64,000 nucleotides of DNA. It comes from Pseudomonas panipatensis (lineage in GTDB: Bacteria; Pseudomonadota; Gammaproteobacteria; Pseudomonadales; Pseudomonadaceae). This document shows, in pieces, positions 20,501-27,360 of this stretch (the stretch's first letter is position 1; every line of letters starts with the position of its first letter). The notes under the pieces were generated by a model. It saw nothing but the letters and a program-made list of their open reading frames with translations. It was not told the DNA's origin and ran no database searches. Both the position numbers and the translations under genes were made by a program. The stretch lies in the NCBI RefSeq assembly GCF_900099785.1, contig NZ_FNDS01000006.1, positions 182,057 to 246,056 of the forward strand, read 5' to 3'.

Positions 20501-21211
20501 CCGGAGCCGGCGCGCAAGGCGAGCAACCTGAGCATGGCGGTGGACGTGCTGGTCGGCCAGGACCAGCTGACCTTCAATGGTTTCGGCCTCAGCGCCGAGC
20601 TGGTCGGCCAGGTGCATATCGGCGACAACCTCGACACCCGCGGCGAGCTGAGCCTGAACAAGGGGCGCTACCGCGCCTACGGGCAGAAACTGACCATCCG
20701 TCGCGCGCGCCTGCTGTTCACCGGGCCCATCGACCAGCCCTACCTGGACATCGAGGCGGTGCGCAAGGTCGATGACGTCACCGCCGGCCTGCGTCTGTCC
20801 GGCAACGCCGAGCAGCCGAGCAGCGAAGTCTTCTCCGAGCCGGCGATGAGCCAGGAGCAGGCGCTGTCCTACCTGGTCATGGGGCGGCCGCTGAACAGCG
20901 GCGAGGACAGCAACATGCTCGGCGAAGCGGCCCTGGCCCTGGGCCTGGCCGGCAGCGCGCCGGTCACCGGCGAGGTCGCCAAGCACCTCGGCATCCAGGA
21001 CTTCCAGCTGGGCACCGAAGGCAGCGGCAACAGCACCAGCGTGGTCGCCAGCGGCCAGCTCTCGGAACGCCTGAGCCTGCGCTACGGGGTCGGCGTGTTC
21101 GAGCCGGCCAACACCGTCGCCCTGCGCTACCTGTTGAGCAAGAAGGTCTACCTGGAGGCGGCCAGCGGCCTGGCCAGCTCGCTGGACATCTTCTACAAGC
21201 GCGACTTCTGA
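17546..21211 (+). CDS. tamB: TamB, inner-membrane-anchored AsmA-like envelope-spanning protein
   Basis: 1221 residues from the GTG overlapping the tamA stop (GTGA). An N-terminal membrane anchor, LYLLLGVVLGLILLLGAGLA (about 5-24), is followed by a very long beta-rich region and a C-terminal TamB domain ending SSLDIFYKRDF. TamB forms a hydrophobic groove and is implicated in phospholipid movement between the membranes. The lipid-synthesis genes that follow on the same strand after a 232-bp spacer make a functional connection attractive. A GC-rich hairpin after the stop lacks a T tract. Confidence 0.92.
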   Translation: MKRALYLLLGVVLGLILLLGAGLALVLGSDAGSRWALGLVPGLQVQGFDGRLGGAWRAERIDWRAGDTRLSLVQPQLAWSPSCLLGMTLCLDRVVVERAELQLAAGPATPSSGPIQLPTLRLPLAIRLGELRLGSFLLDGVEQLRQVQGSAHWAADGLHIDSLKAARDGLAVELSGLLSTEADWPLQAQGSLSLPAPGAQPWSLTLQAKGALLGHLALEADSHGYLDGHLSGDLQPLADNLPASARISADGFRGAAALPDTLVLNKVLLEAKGDLAAGYQVSGSASLPGEGGEIALNLQGRVDAKGADIRALDLSAAPAQRLGLSGRLDWQDGFAADARLDWLDFPWRRLYPLDEPPVALHRLQAELQYRDTGYLGNFSAELQGPAGAFSLASPISGNLGEVHLPALQLQAGQGKAEGRLGLTFGDALAWDAALQLSDLDPAYWVAELPGRLAGPLRSQGRFKDGTLSLDAQLDLQGRLRGQAALFKGVAKGQGESWRLDALELRLGDNRVSGNASLDQRLGGRLDIALARLGQLWPQLQGQLNGRLDLAGSLRAPQGQLTLQGQRLALQDNGVRSLDLTARLDAAQRGDLSLRAEGLRVGDTQLGTLSAKGQGNRQRQQLSLGLQGQPLQLALAVDGEWNGRDWRGRLAKGELQSGGQDWRLQQPARLERLADGRVNFGAHCWLSGSASLCGGEQRLLPEPKLRYQLREFPIASLARWLPADFAWQGTLNGDLQVDLPARGPSGNVLLDAGSGTLRLREQEQWIDFPYRTLRLESRLSPSRIDSHLQFAGDKLGTLDAQVRLDPRPKSKPLEGSFSLNGLDLAVARPFVPMVERLQGRLDGSGRLSGGLLAPRLDGELKLSDGEVSGGDLPTPLQQLQVLARISGERLDLNGRWRSGDKGSGSLGGYLAWSHGLDLDLALRGERLPVSVEPYGNLEVAPDLALRLRDERLSVTGKVQVPRGAILIRQLPPSTVKVSTDAQVLGAPEPARKASNLSMAVDVLVGQDQLTFNGFGLSAELVGQVHIGDNLDTRGELSLNKGRYRAYGQKLTIRRARLLFTGPIDQPYLDIEAVRKVDDVTAGLRLSGNAEQPSSEVFSEPAMSQEQALSYLVMGRPLNSGEDSNMLGEAALALGLAGSAPVTGEVAKHLGIQDFQLGTEGSGNSTSVVASGQLSERLSLRYGVGVFEPANTVALRYLLSKKVYLEAASGLASSLDIFYKRDF

Positions 21212-21443
21212 GCGATCGCCCCGCGCGCGGCGGGGTCCCGGAAGCCGGTCGTGGTTTTTCAGGAAATTCCTAGGCGCGCATGGGGCAGAATTCCGCTGCG
21301 CCAAAATGCCGACTTTGCTTGTTGCGAAGCCTGACTATGCTGTGCCCTGTGTTACTTTTTTTCGGCGGACTGACGTCAGAAGGATCTGAAGGTAATCGTC
21401 ATCCCGACGAGCGCACCCCACTGACGCGAAGAGAAGGATCTCC

Positions 21444-22070
21444 ATGCTATCTGTCTATCAGCTCAAGCCGCGTTTCCAGGCGCTGCTGCGCCCGCTGGTC
21501 GAGCGCCTGTACGCGCGCGGCGTGAGCGCCAACCAGGTGACCCTCGGCGCCTGCCTGCTGTCCCTCGCGGTGGCCGCCCTGGTCGCCGCCTTCGCCACGC
21601 ATCCGTGGCTGTTCGCGCTGATCCCGCTGTGGATGTTCCTGCGCATGGCGCTGAACGCCATCGACGGCATGCTCGCCCGCGAGTTCGGCCAGAAGAGCCA
21701 GCTCGGCGCCTACCTCAACGAACTCACCGATGTCATCGCCGACAGTGCGCTGTACCTGCCGTTCGCCTTGCTCCCCGGCGTGACGCCGGCCTGGGTGGTG
21801 CTGGTGGTGCTGCTGGCGCTGATCAGCGAATACGCCGGCGTGCTCGGCCCGATGATCGGCGCCTCGCGGCGCTATGACGGGCCGATGGGCAAGAGCGACC
21901 GCGCGCTGTGTTTCGGCGTGCTCGGCGCCGGTGTCGCCAGCGGGCTGCTGCCGCTGGGCTGGATCGACGGCGTGCTGCTGCTGATCGCTGCGTTGCTGCT
22001 GCTGACCCTGGTCAACCGGGTGCGCCAGGGCCTGGCGGAGCAACGGCAAACGACGCCTCAGGGCGACTGA
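21444..22070 (+). CDS. CDP-alcohol phosphatidyltransferase, YnbA-like
   Basis: 208-residue membrane protein with about six hydrophobic segments. The family motif is recognisable at residues 71-96: N71-AI-D74-G75-ML-A78-R79, eight residues, G88-AYL-N92-ELT-D96. Two of the four usual aspartates are Asn here (71 and 92). D74 and the presumed catalytic base D96 are kept. Enzymes of this family transfer an alcohol headgroup to CDP-diacylglycerol. It opens a same-strand run whose domain content matches E. coli ynbABCD. RBS GAAGGA precedes the ATG. Confidence 0.85.
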   Translation: MLSVYQLKPRFQALLRPLVERLYARGVSANQVTLGACLLSLAVAALVAAFATHPWLFALIPLWMFLRMALNAIDGMLAREFGQKSQLGAYLNELTDVIADSALYLPFALLPGVTPAWVVLVVLLALISEYAGVLGPMIGASRRYDGPMGKSDRALCFGVLGAGVASGLLPLGWIDGVLLLIAALLLLTLVNRVRQGLAEQRQTTPQGD

Positions 22071-22156
22071 GGCAAGGGCGGGATGCCCCAGGGCGTCCCG
22101 ATCGTGGACGGCGCCGTCCGTTCGCCAAGCGCGGGCGGCAAACGACAGAGGATGTT

Positions 22157-23917
22157 ATGCGCGAAGCTTCGACCCAGCGTTTCACCACCCATGACGGCGT
22201 GGAACTGTTCTACCGGCACTGGCCGGCGCCGACCAGCCAAGCCGGCGAGCCGCGCCGCGCGGTGCTGCTGTTCCACCGCGGGCATGAGCATTCCGGGCGC
22301 ATCGCCCATCTGGTCGACGAACTCGACCTGCCGGGGTTCGACTTCTTCGCCTGGGACGCCCGTGGCCATGGCCAGTCGCCCGGCGCGCGCGGCGACAGCC
22401 CGAGTTTCGGCACCAGCGTGCGCGACGTGCAGACCTTCGTCGAGCACATCGCCGCCCGGCACGGCATCGCCGAGCAGGAGCTGGCGGTGGTGGCGCAGAG
22501 CGTCGGCGCCGTGCTGATCTCGACCTGGGCCCACGATTACGCGCCCAAGGTGCGCTGCCTGGTGCTCGCCTCGCCGGCGTTCAAGGTCAAGCTCTACGTG
22601 CCCTTCGCCCGCAGCGGGCTGAAGCTGGCGCGGGCCTGGCGCGGCAACTTCTTCGTCAACAGCTATGTGAAGTCGCGTTTCCTCAGCCACGATCCGCAGC
22701 GCATCGCCTCCTTCGACAGTGACGAGCTGATCACCCGGGCGATTTCGGTGAACGTGCTGCTCGGTCTCTACGAGGCGGCGCAGCGGGTGGTGGCCGATGC
22801 CCAGGCGATCCAGATTCCCACCCAACTGCTGATCTCCGGCGCGGACTTCGTCGTCCATCGCGCGCCCCAGGAGCGCTTCTTCGAGCGCCTGGGCACGCTG
22901 CGCAAGGAAAAGCACATCTTCCCCGGCTTCTTCCACGACACCCTCGGCGAGCGCGATCGCGCCCAGGCCACCCGCCGCGCGCGGCGCTTCATCCTGGAAA
23001 ACTTCGCCCAGCCGGCAGCGTTGCCGAACCTGCTCGACGCCGACCGTCTCGGCTACACCTGCGCCGAGGCCGAAGGCCTGGCCGCGCCCTTGCCGCGCCA
23101 CTCGCCACGCGACCTCTACTGGCGCGCGACCCGCGCCGGCCTGCGCCTGGGCAGCCTGCTTTCCGACGGGGTCAAGCTGGGCTTCGACACCGGCTTCGAT
23201 TCCGGCAGCACCCTGGATTACGTCTACCGCAACCAGCCCACCGGGGTCGGTCCGCTGGGGCGCCTGGTCGACCGCAACTACCTGAACTCCATCGGCTGGC
23301 GCGGCATCCGCCAACGCAAGCTGCACATCGAGGAGTTGCTGCGCCTGACCATGGCCCGGCTGCGCGAGCAGGGCCGCGAGGTGCGCATCGTCGATATCGC
23401 CGCCGGCCACGGCCGCTACATTCTGGAGGCCCTGGAAGGCCTGGAGCGCCTGCCGGAAAGCGTGCTGCTGCGCGACTACAGCGAACTCAATGTCAGCCAG
23501 GGCCAGGCGCTGATCGAGCGCAAGGGGCTCGGCGCCATCGCCCGCTTCGTCCAGGGCAATGCCTTCGATCGCGCCGACCTCGCCGCGCTGCAACCGGCGC
23601 CGAGCCTGGCGGTGGTTTCCGGCCTCTACGAACTGTTCGCCGACAACGCCCTGGTCGGGGCCTCCCTGGCCGGGCTCGGCGCGGCGCTGGAAGAGGGCGG
23701 CTACCTGATCTACACCGGCCAGCCCTGGCACCCGCAACTGGAGCTGATCGCCCGTGCCCTGACCAGCCACCGCGACGGCCAGGCCTGGGTGATGCGCCGC
23801 CGCAGTCAGGCGGAAATGGACCAACTGGTGGCCGCCGCCGGCTTCCGCAAGCTGGCCCAGCGGGTCGACGAATGGGGCATCTTCAGCGTCTGCCTGGCCC
23901 AGCGGGTGAGCGGCTGA
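22157..23917 (+). CDS. alpha/beta hydrolase-methyltransferase fusion, YnbC-like
   Basis: 586 residues. The first about 300 residues are a serine-aminopeptidase/monoacylglycerol-lipase type hydrolase, with the nucleophile in VVAQSVGAVL (Ser near 115) and a His near FPGFFHDTLGE. The second half is a class I SAM-dependent methyltransferase with IVDIAAGHGRYI near residue 413 and LLRDYSELN. The ATG at 22157 follows GAGGAT. The same fusion is E. coli YnbC. The coupling of a lipase and a methyltransferase suggests headgroup or acyl-chain processing of a lipid. The substrate is not known to me. Confidence 0.85.
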   Translation: MREASTQRFTTHDGVELFYRHWPAPTSQAGEPRRAVLLFHRGHEHSGRIAHLVDELDLPGFDFFAWDARGHGQSPGARGDSPSFGTSVRDVQTFVEHIAARHGIAEQELAVVAQSVGAVLISTWAHDYAPKVRCLVLASPAFKVKLYVPFARSGLKLARAWRGNFFVNSYVKSRFLSHDPQRIASFDSDELITRAISVNVLLGLYEAAQRVVADAQAIQIPTQLLISGADFVVHRAPQERFFERLGTLRKEKHIFPGFFHDTLGERDRAQATRRARRFILENFAQPAALPNLLDADRLGYTCAEAEGLAAPLPRHSPRDLYWRATRAGLRLGSLLSDGVKLGFDTGFDSGSTLDYVYRNQPTGVGPLGRLVDRNYLNSIGWRGIRQRKLHIEELLRLTMARLREQGREVRIVDIAAGHGRYILEALEGLERLPESVLLRDYSELNVSQGQALIERKGLGAIARFVQGNAFDRADLAALQPAPSLAVVSGLYELFADNALVGASLAGLGAALEEGGYLIYTGQPWHPQLELIARALTSHRDGQAWVMRRRSQAEMDQLVAAAGFRKLAQRVDEWGIFSVCLAQRVSG

Positions 23918-25266
23918 TGCCGCCGCGCGACCCCGGCGTGCTGGGACGGGCACTGTGCTGGCTGCTCGGCCTGGCGCCGTTCTTCTTTCTCAGCTACGGC
24001 TTCGCCAACTGGTACGCCAGCACCCGTGGCGATGTCGGCAGCCTGGTCTACGACTGGGAGCGGCAGATGCCGCTGTGGCCCTGGACCATCCTGCCGTACT
24101 GGTCCATTGACCTGCTCTACGGCCTGTCCTTCCTCTTGCCGCGCACGCGCCGCGAGTTGGATGCCCATGGCCTGCGCCTGCTCAGCGCGCAAGTGCTGTC
24201 GGTGGCCTGCTTCCTGCTCTTCCCGCTGCGCTACAGCGTCGCCCGACCGCCCCTGGATGGCCCGTTCGGCGCGCTGTTCGACCTGCTGATGGGCTTCGAC
24301 AAGCCCTTCAACCAGGCGCCGTCGCTGCACATCGCCTTGCTCATGATTCTCTGGGTCGCCTACGGCCGCTACGCCCGCGGCGCTTGGCGCTGGCTGCTGC
24401 ATGGCTGGTTCGCGCTGATCGGCCTGTCGGTGCTGACCACCTGGCAGCATCACTTCATCGACGTGCCCACCGGCGCCCTGGCCGGCTGGCTGTGTGTCTG
24501 GCTGTGGCCGCAGGACCGGCGCTGCCCGCTGTTCGGCGCGCGGCTCAGCGCGGATCGCCAACGGCAGAAGCTGGCCGCCTGCTACGGACTGGGCGCGGCC
24601 TTGCTGGCCCTGCTGGCTTTCGCCGGCGGCGGCGTTGCCCTCTGGCTGTGCTGGCCGGCGCTGGCTCTGGCGCTGGTGGCGCTGGCCTACCTGGCGCTGG
24701 GCGCCGATGTCTTCCAGAAGCGTGGCGACGGCCGCCTGGGCATCGCCGTGCGCTGGCTGCTGGCGCCTTACCTCGGTGCTGCCTGGCTCAATGCGCGGCT
24801 ATGGACCTGGCGCCGGCCACAGCCGGACGAAATCCTCCCCGGCCTCTGGCTGGGTCGCCTGCCGTCCGCCGCGGAGCTGCAGCGTTCGCCGTTCAAGGCG
24901 CTGCTCGATGTCAGCGCCGAATTGTCCTGCCGGTCGCAGGGGCAGGCCTATCGCACGCTGCCCTTGCTTGACCTGGTGGCGCCCACCGCGCAGCAGTGCC
25001 GCGAAGGCGCGCGACTGATCGACGAGTTGCTGCCGCGCGGGCCGTTGCTGGTCTGCTGCGCCCTCGGCTACTCGCGCAGCGCCAGCGTGCTGGCCGCCTG
25101 GCTGCTGCTCAGCGGGCGCGCGGCGGACGCCGATGCGGCGCTGGCCGTGGTGCGCCGCGCGCGGCCACGGGTGGTGCTGGGCGCGGCGCAGCGGCGGGTG
25201 CTCAGTGCGTTGGCCGGAGAGCGCGATGCGGCGCGCCAGGGCGGCGGGGTGGGGCATGTCTGCTGA
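23917..25266 (+). CDS. PAP2 phosphatase-dual-specificity phosphatase fusion, YnbD-like
   Basis: 449 residues. The start ATG shares a base with the preceding stop (TGATG). The N-terminal half is a polytopic PAP2 domain (QAPSLH near 136 and TTWQHHFIDVPTG near 173-185 are the phosphatase motifs). Further membrane segments follow, then a cytosolic protein-tyrosine-phosphatase-like domain with the C-x5-R loop CALGYSRS near residue 382. The same architecture is found in E. coli YnbD. It could dephosphorylate a lipid phosphate such as phosphatidylglycerophosphate or an inositol-type phosphate; that is inference. Confidence 0.84.
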   Translation: MPPRDPGVLGRALCWLLGLAPFFFLSYGFANWYASTRGDVGSLVYDWERQMPLWPWTILPYWSIDLLYGLSFLLPRTRRELDAHGLRLLSAQVLSVACFLLFPLRYSVARPPLDGPFGALFDLLMGFDKPFNQAPSLHIALLMILWVAYGRYARGAWRWLLHGWFALIGLSVLTTWQHHFIDVPTGALAGWLCVWLWPQDRRCPLFGARLSADRQRQKLAACYGLGAALLALLAFAGGGVALWLCWPALALALVALAYLALGADVFQKRGDGRLGIAVRWLLAPYLGAAWLNARLWTWRRPQPDEILPGLWLGRLPSAAELQRSPFKALLDVSAELSCRSQGQAYRTLPLLDLVAPTAQQCREGARLIDELLPRGPLLVCCALGYSRSASVLAAWLLLSGRAADADAALAVVRRARPRVVLGAAQRRVLSALAGERDAARQGGGVGHVC

Positions 25267-25699
25267 TCCCGGCCTGGCGCTGGTCGCCAGCGTATTGCGG
25301 CGCGGCCGCAGCATCGACCTGCTGTGCAGCGGCCTGACCCTGCTCGCCACCGCACTGGGCCTCTACCGCGTGCTGGGCGGCGGCGCCGCCGGTTTCGCCG
25401 CGAGCATGGCGGCCCTGGTGCTGCTTGGCCTGGGGCAGAAGTACTACGCCTTGCGCGTGGCGCTGGACGCCGAGCTGTTCGAGCTGCTCGCCGCGGCGGA
25501 CGAGGCCTTGCCGGCGCGCACCCGCGAGTTGGACCAGGCGCTGGCCGAACTGGGCCTGGCCAACGCCGACAAGGCCGGCCGCGCCTGGACCGAGCGCAGC
25601 CGCGGTGCCTTGCGTCTGCTGCGCCTGCAAATGGCGCTGGGGGCCTGCCAGTGGTTGCTGGCACTGATCTACCTGCTGTTACCGATTCTTCATTCCTGA
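25256..25699 (+). CDS. small membrane protein of the lipid cluster
   Basis: 147 residues starting MSADPGLALVASV, overlapping the preceding gene by 11 bp. Hydrophobic segments near 25-65 and 120-145 flank a charged middle with an amphipathic helix rich in Glu/Ala/Leu. No family is recognised. The overlap and position between the PAP2-phosphatase fusion and the acyltransferase show it is translated as part of the operon, perhaps as an accessory subunit. Confidence 0.7.
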   Translation: MSADPGLALVASVLRRGRSIDLLCSGLTLLATALGLYRVLGGGAAGFAASMAALVLLGLGQKYYALRVALDAELFELLAAADEALPARTRELDQALAELGLANADKAGRAWTERSRGALRLLRLQMALGACQWLLALIYLLLPILHS

Positions 25700-25709
25700 A
25701 GGGACCTGC

Positions 25710-26339
25710 ATGCTCGAATCCATCTTCGCCTACGCGATCATCGCCGGCGCCCGCGCCATCACCGGACTGCGCAGCCTGTGGCTGGGCACCACGCCGAAGG
25801 ATGCGCAGCGTATCTACTATGCCAATCACAGCAGCCACGGCGATTTCGTCCTGCTCTGGGCCTCGCTGCCGGCACAACTGCGCCGGCGCACGCGGCCGGT
25901 CGCCGGCGCCGATTACTGGGGCAAGGGCGGCCTGCGTGGCTTCGTCATCAACCGTGTGTTCAACGGCGTGCTGATCGAACGCCAGCGCAGCGAGTCCGGC
26001 GGCAATCCGCTGGAGCCGGTGGAGCAGGCCCTGGCCGCCGGCGATTCGCTGATCCTGTTCCCGGAGGGCACGCGCAACCTCGACGAGGAGGTCAAGCTGC
26101 TGCCGTTCAAGAGCGGCATCTATCACCTGTCCAAGGCCCACCCCGAGGTCGAGTTGGTGCCGGTCTGGCTGGCCAATCTCAATCGCGTCATGCCCAAGGG
26201 CCGCGCCTTGCCGCTGCCGCTGCTGTGCACCCTGAGCTTCGGTGCGCCGCTGGCGGTGCAGGAGGGCGAAGCCAAGGAGGCATTCATCGAGCGTGCCCGC
26301 GACGCCTTGCTGGCGCTGGCGCCGGCGGAGGGCCACTGA
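25710..26339 (+). CDS. 1-acyl-sn-glycerol-3-phosphate acyltransferase-like (PlsC family)
   Basis: 209 residues. The catalytic H-x4-D motif is NHSSHGDF (His near 40, Asp near 45) and the glycerolphosphate-binding motif is FPEGTRN near 118. Further family regions are present up to VELVPVWLANLNRV. It would acylate a lysophospholipid or lysophosphatidate at the inner membrane. It sits 10 bp after the small membrane protein and directly before the CdsA paralogue. It is probably not the housekeeping PlsC, given the company it keeps. Confidence 0.85.
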   Translation: MLESIFAYAIIAGARAITGLRSLWLGTTPKDAQRIYYANHSSHGDFVLLWASLPAQLRRRTRPVAGADYWGKGGLRGFVINRVFNGVLIERQRSESGGNPLEPVEQALAAGDSLILFPEGTRNLDEEVKLLPFKSGIYHLSKAHPEVELVPVWLANLNRVMPKGRALPLPLLCTLSFGAPLAVQEGEAKEAFIERARDALLALAPAEGH

Positions 26340-26340
26340 C

Positions 26341-27276
26341 ATGGATAAGCAGACCTGGCTGTTGTTCGCCGGCATCGGCGCGATCCTGCTCCTCGCCTCG
26401 CTGGTCGGCGCCTTGCTGCGCTGGCGGGCGGCGCCCGGCCCCAACGCGGTGATCGACAACCTTAATGCGCGGATCAACGCCTGGTGGGTGATGGTCGCGG
26501 TGATCGGCTGCGCTTTCGCCCTCGGCCACTGGGCGGTGATCCTGCTGTTCTATGGCGTGTCCTTCTACGCCCTGCGCGAGTTCATGACCCTGATGCCGAC
26601 GCGGCGCAGCGACTATCCGGCGCTGGTGGCGGCCTTCTATTTCGTGCTGCCGATGCAGTATCTGCTGATCGCCATCGACTGGTACGGCATGTTCTCCATC
26701 TTCATCCCGGTCTATGTGTTCCTGCTGCTGCCGATCCTGGCCTCGCTGGGCGGCGACTCGAAACACTTCCTCGAACGCGCCTCCAAGGTGCAGTGGGGGC
26801 TGATGCTGGCGGTGTTCTGCATTTCCTTCGTGCCCGCGCTGCTGACCCTGGACATCGCCGGCTTCGAGGGCCGCAACCTGCTGCTGATCGCCTACCTGGT
26901 GATCGTGGTGCAGCTCTCCGACGTCTTGCAGTACGTCTGCGGCAAGCTGTTCGGCAAGCGCAAGATCGCCCCCAACCTGTCGCCGTCGAAGACCGTGGAA
27001 GGTTTCGTCGGCGGCGTCGCGCTGGCCACCCTGATCGGCGGCGCACTCTGGTGGATCACCCCGTTCAAACCCTGGCAGGCCCTGCTGATCGCTCTGATGA
27101 TCAACATCCTCGGCTTCTTCGGCGGCCTGGTGATGTCGGCGATCAAGCGCGATCGCGGGGTCAAGGACTGGGGCCACATGATCGAAGGCCACGGCGGCAT
27201 GCTCGACCGCCTCGACTCGGTGTGCTTCGCCGCGCCGATCTTCTTCCATGTGGTGCGCTACTGGTGGACCGCCTGA
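26341..27276 (+). CDS. phosphatidate cytidylyltransferase paralogue (CdsA/YnbB-like)
   Basis: 311 residues with about eight membrane segments. The C-terminal CDS signature is complete: SAIKRDRGVKDWGHMIEGHG followed by GMLDRLDS (about residues 266-293). It would make CDP-diacylglycerol from phosphatidate and CTP. The ATG follows the preceding TGA by one base. Together with the acyltransferase, CDP-alcohol transferase and PAP2 phosphatase it gives a self-contained phospholipid pathway, parallel to the housekeeping cdsA expected elsewhere. Confidence 0.88.
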   Translation: MDKQTWLLFAGIGAILLLASLVGALLRWRAAPGPNAVIDNLNARINAWWVMVAVIGCAFALGHWAVILLFYGVSFYALREFMTLMPTRRSDYPALVAAFYFVLPMQYLLIAIDWYGMFSIFIPVYVFLLLPILASLGGDSKHFLERASKVQWGLMLAVFCISFVPALLTLDIAGFEGRNLLLIAYLVIVVQLSDVLQYVCGKLFGKRKIAPNLSPSKTVEGFVGGVALATLIGGALWWITPFKPWQALLIALMINILGFFGGLVMSAIKRDRGVKDWGHMIEGHGGMLDRLDSVCFAAPIFFHVVRYWWTA

Positions 27277-27360
27277 GGCGCCGGCAAGCCTTCATCACGT
27301 CTTAAGGATGCCTGCGCAGACTGCCCGCGCCGCTGGAAGAAGCGGCGGCCGGGAGTCTTC

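Noticed and set aside
21212-21240. Terminator after tamB
   Set aside because: CCCCGC/GCGGGG pairs well but no T tract follows, so read-through into the lipid genes is possible.
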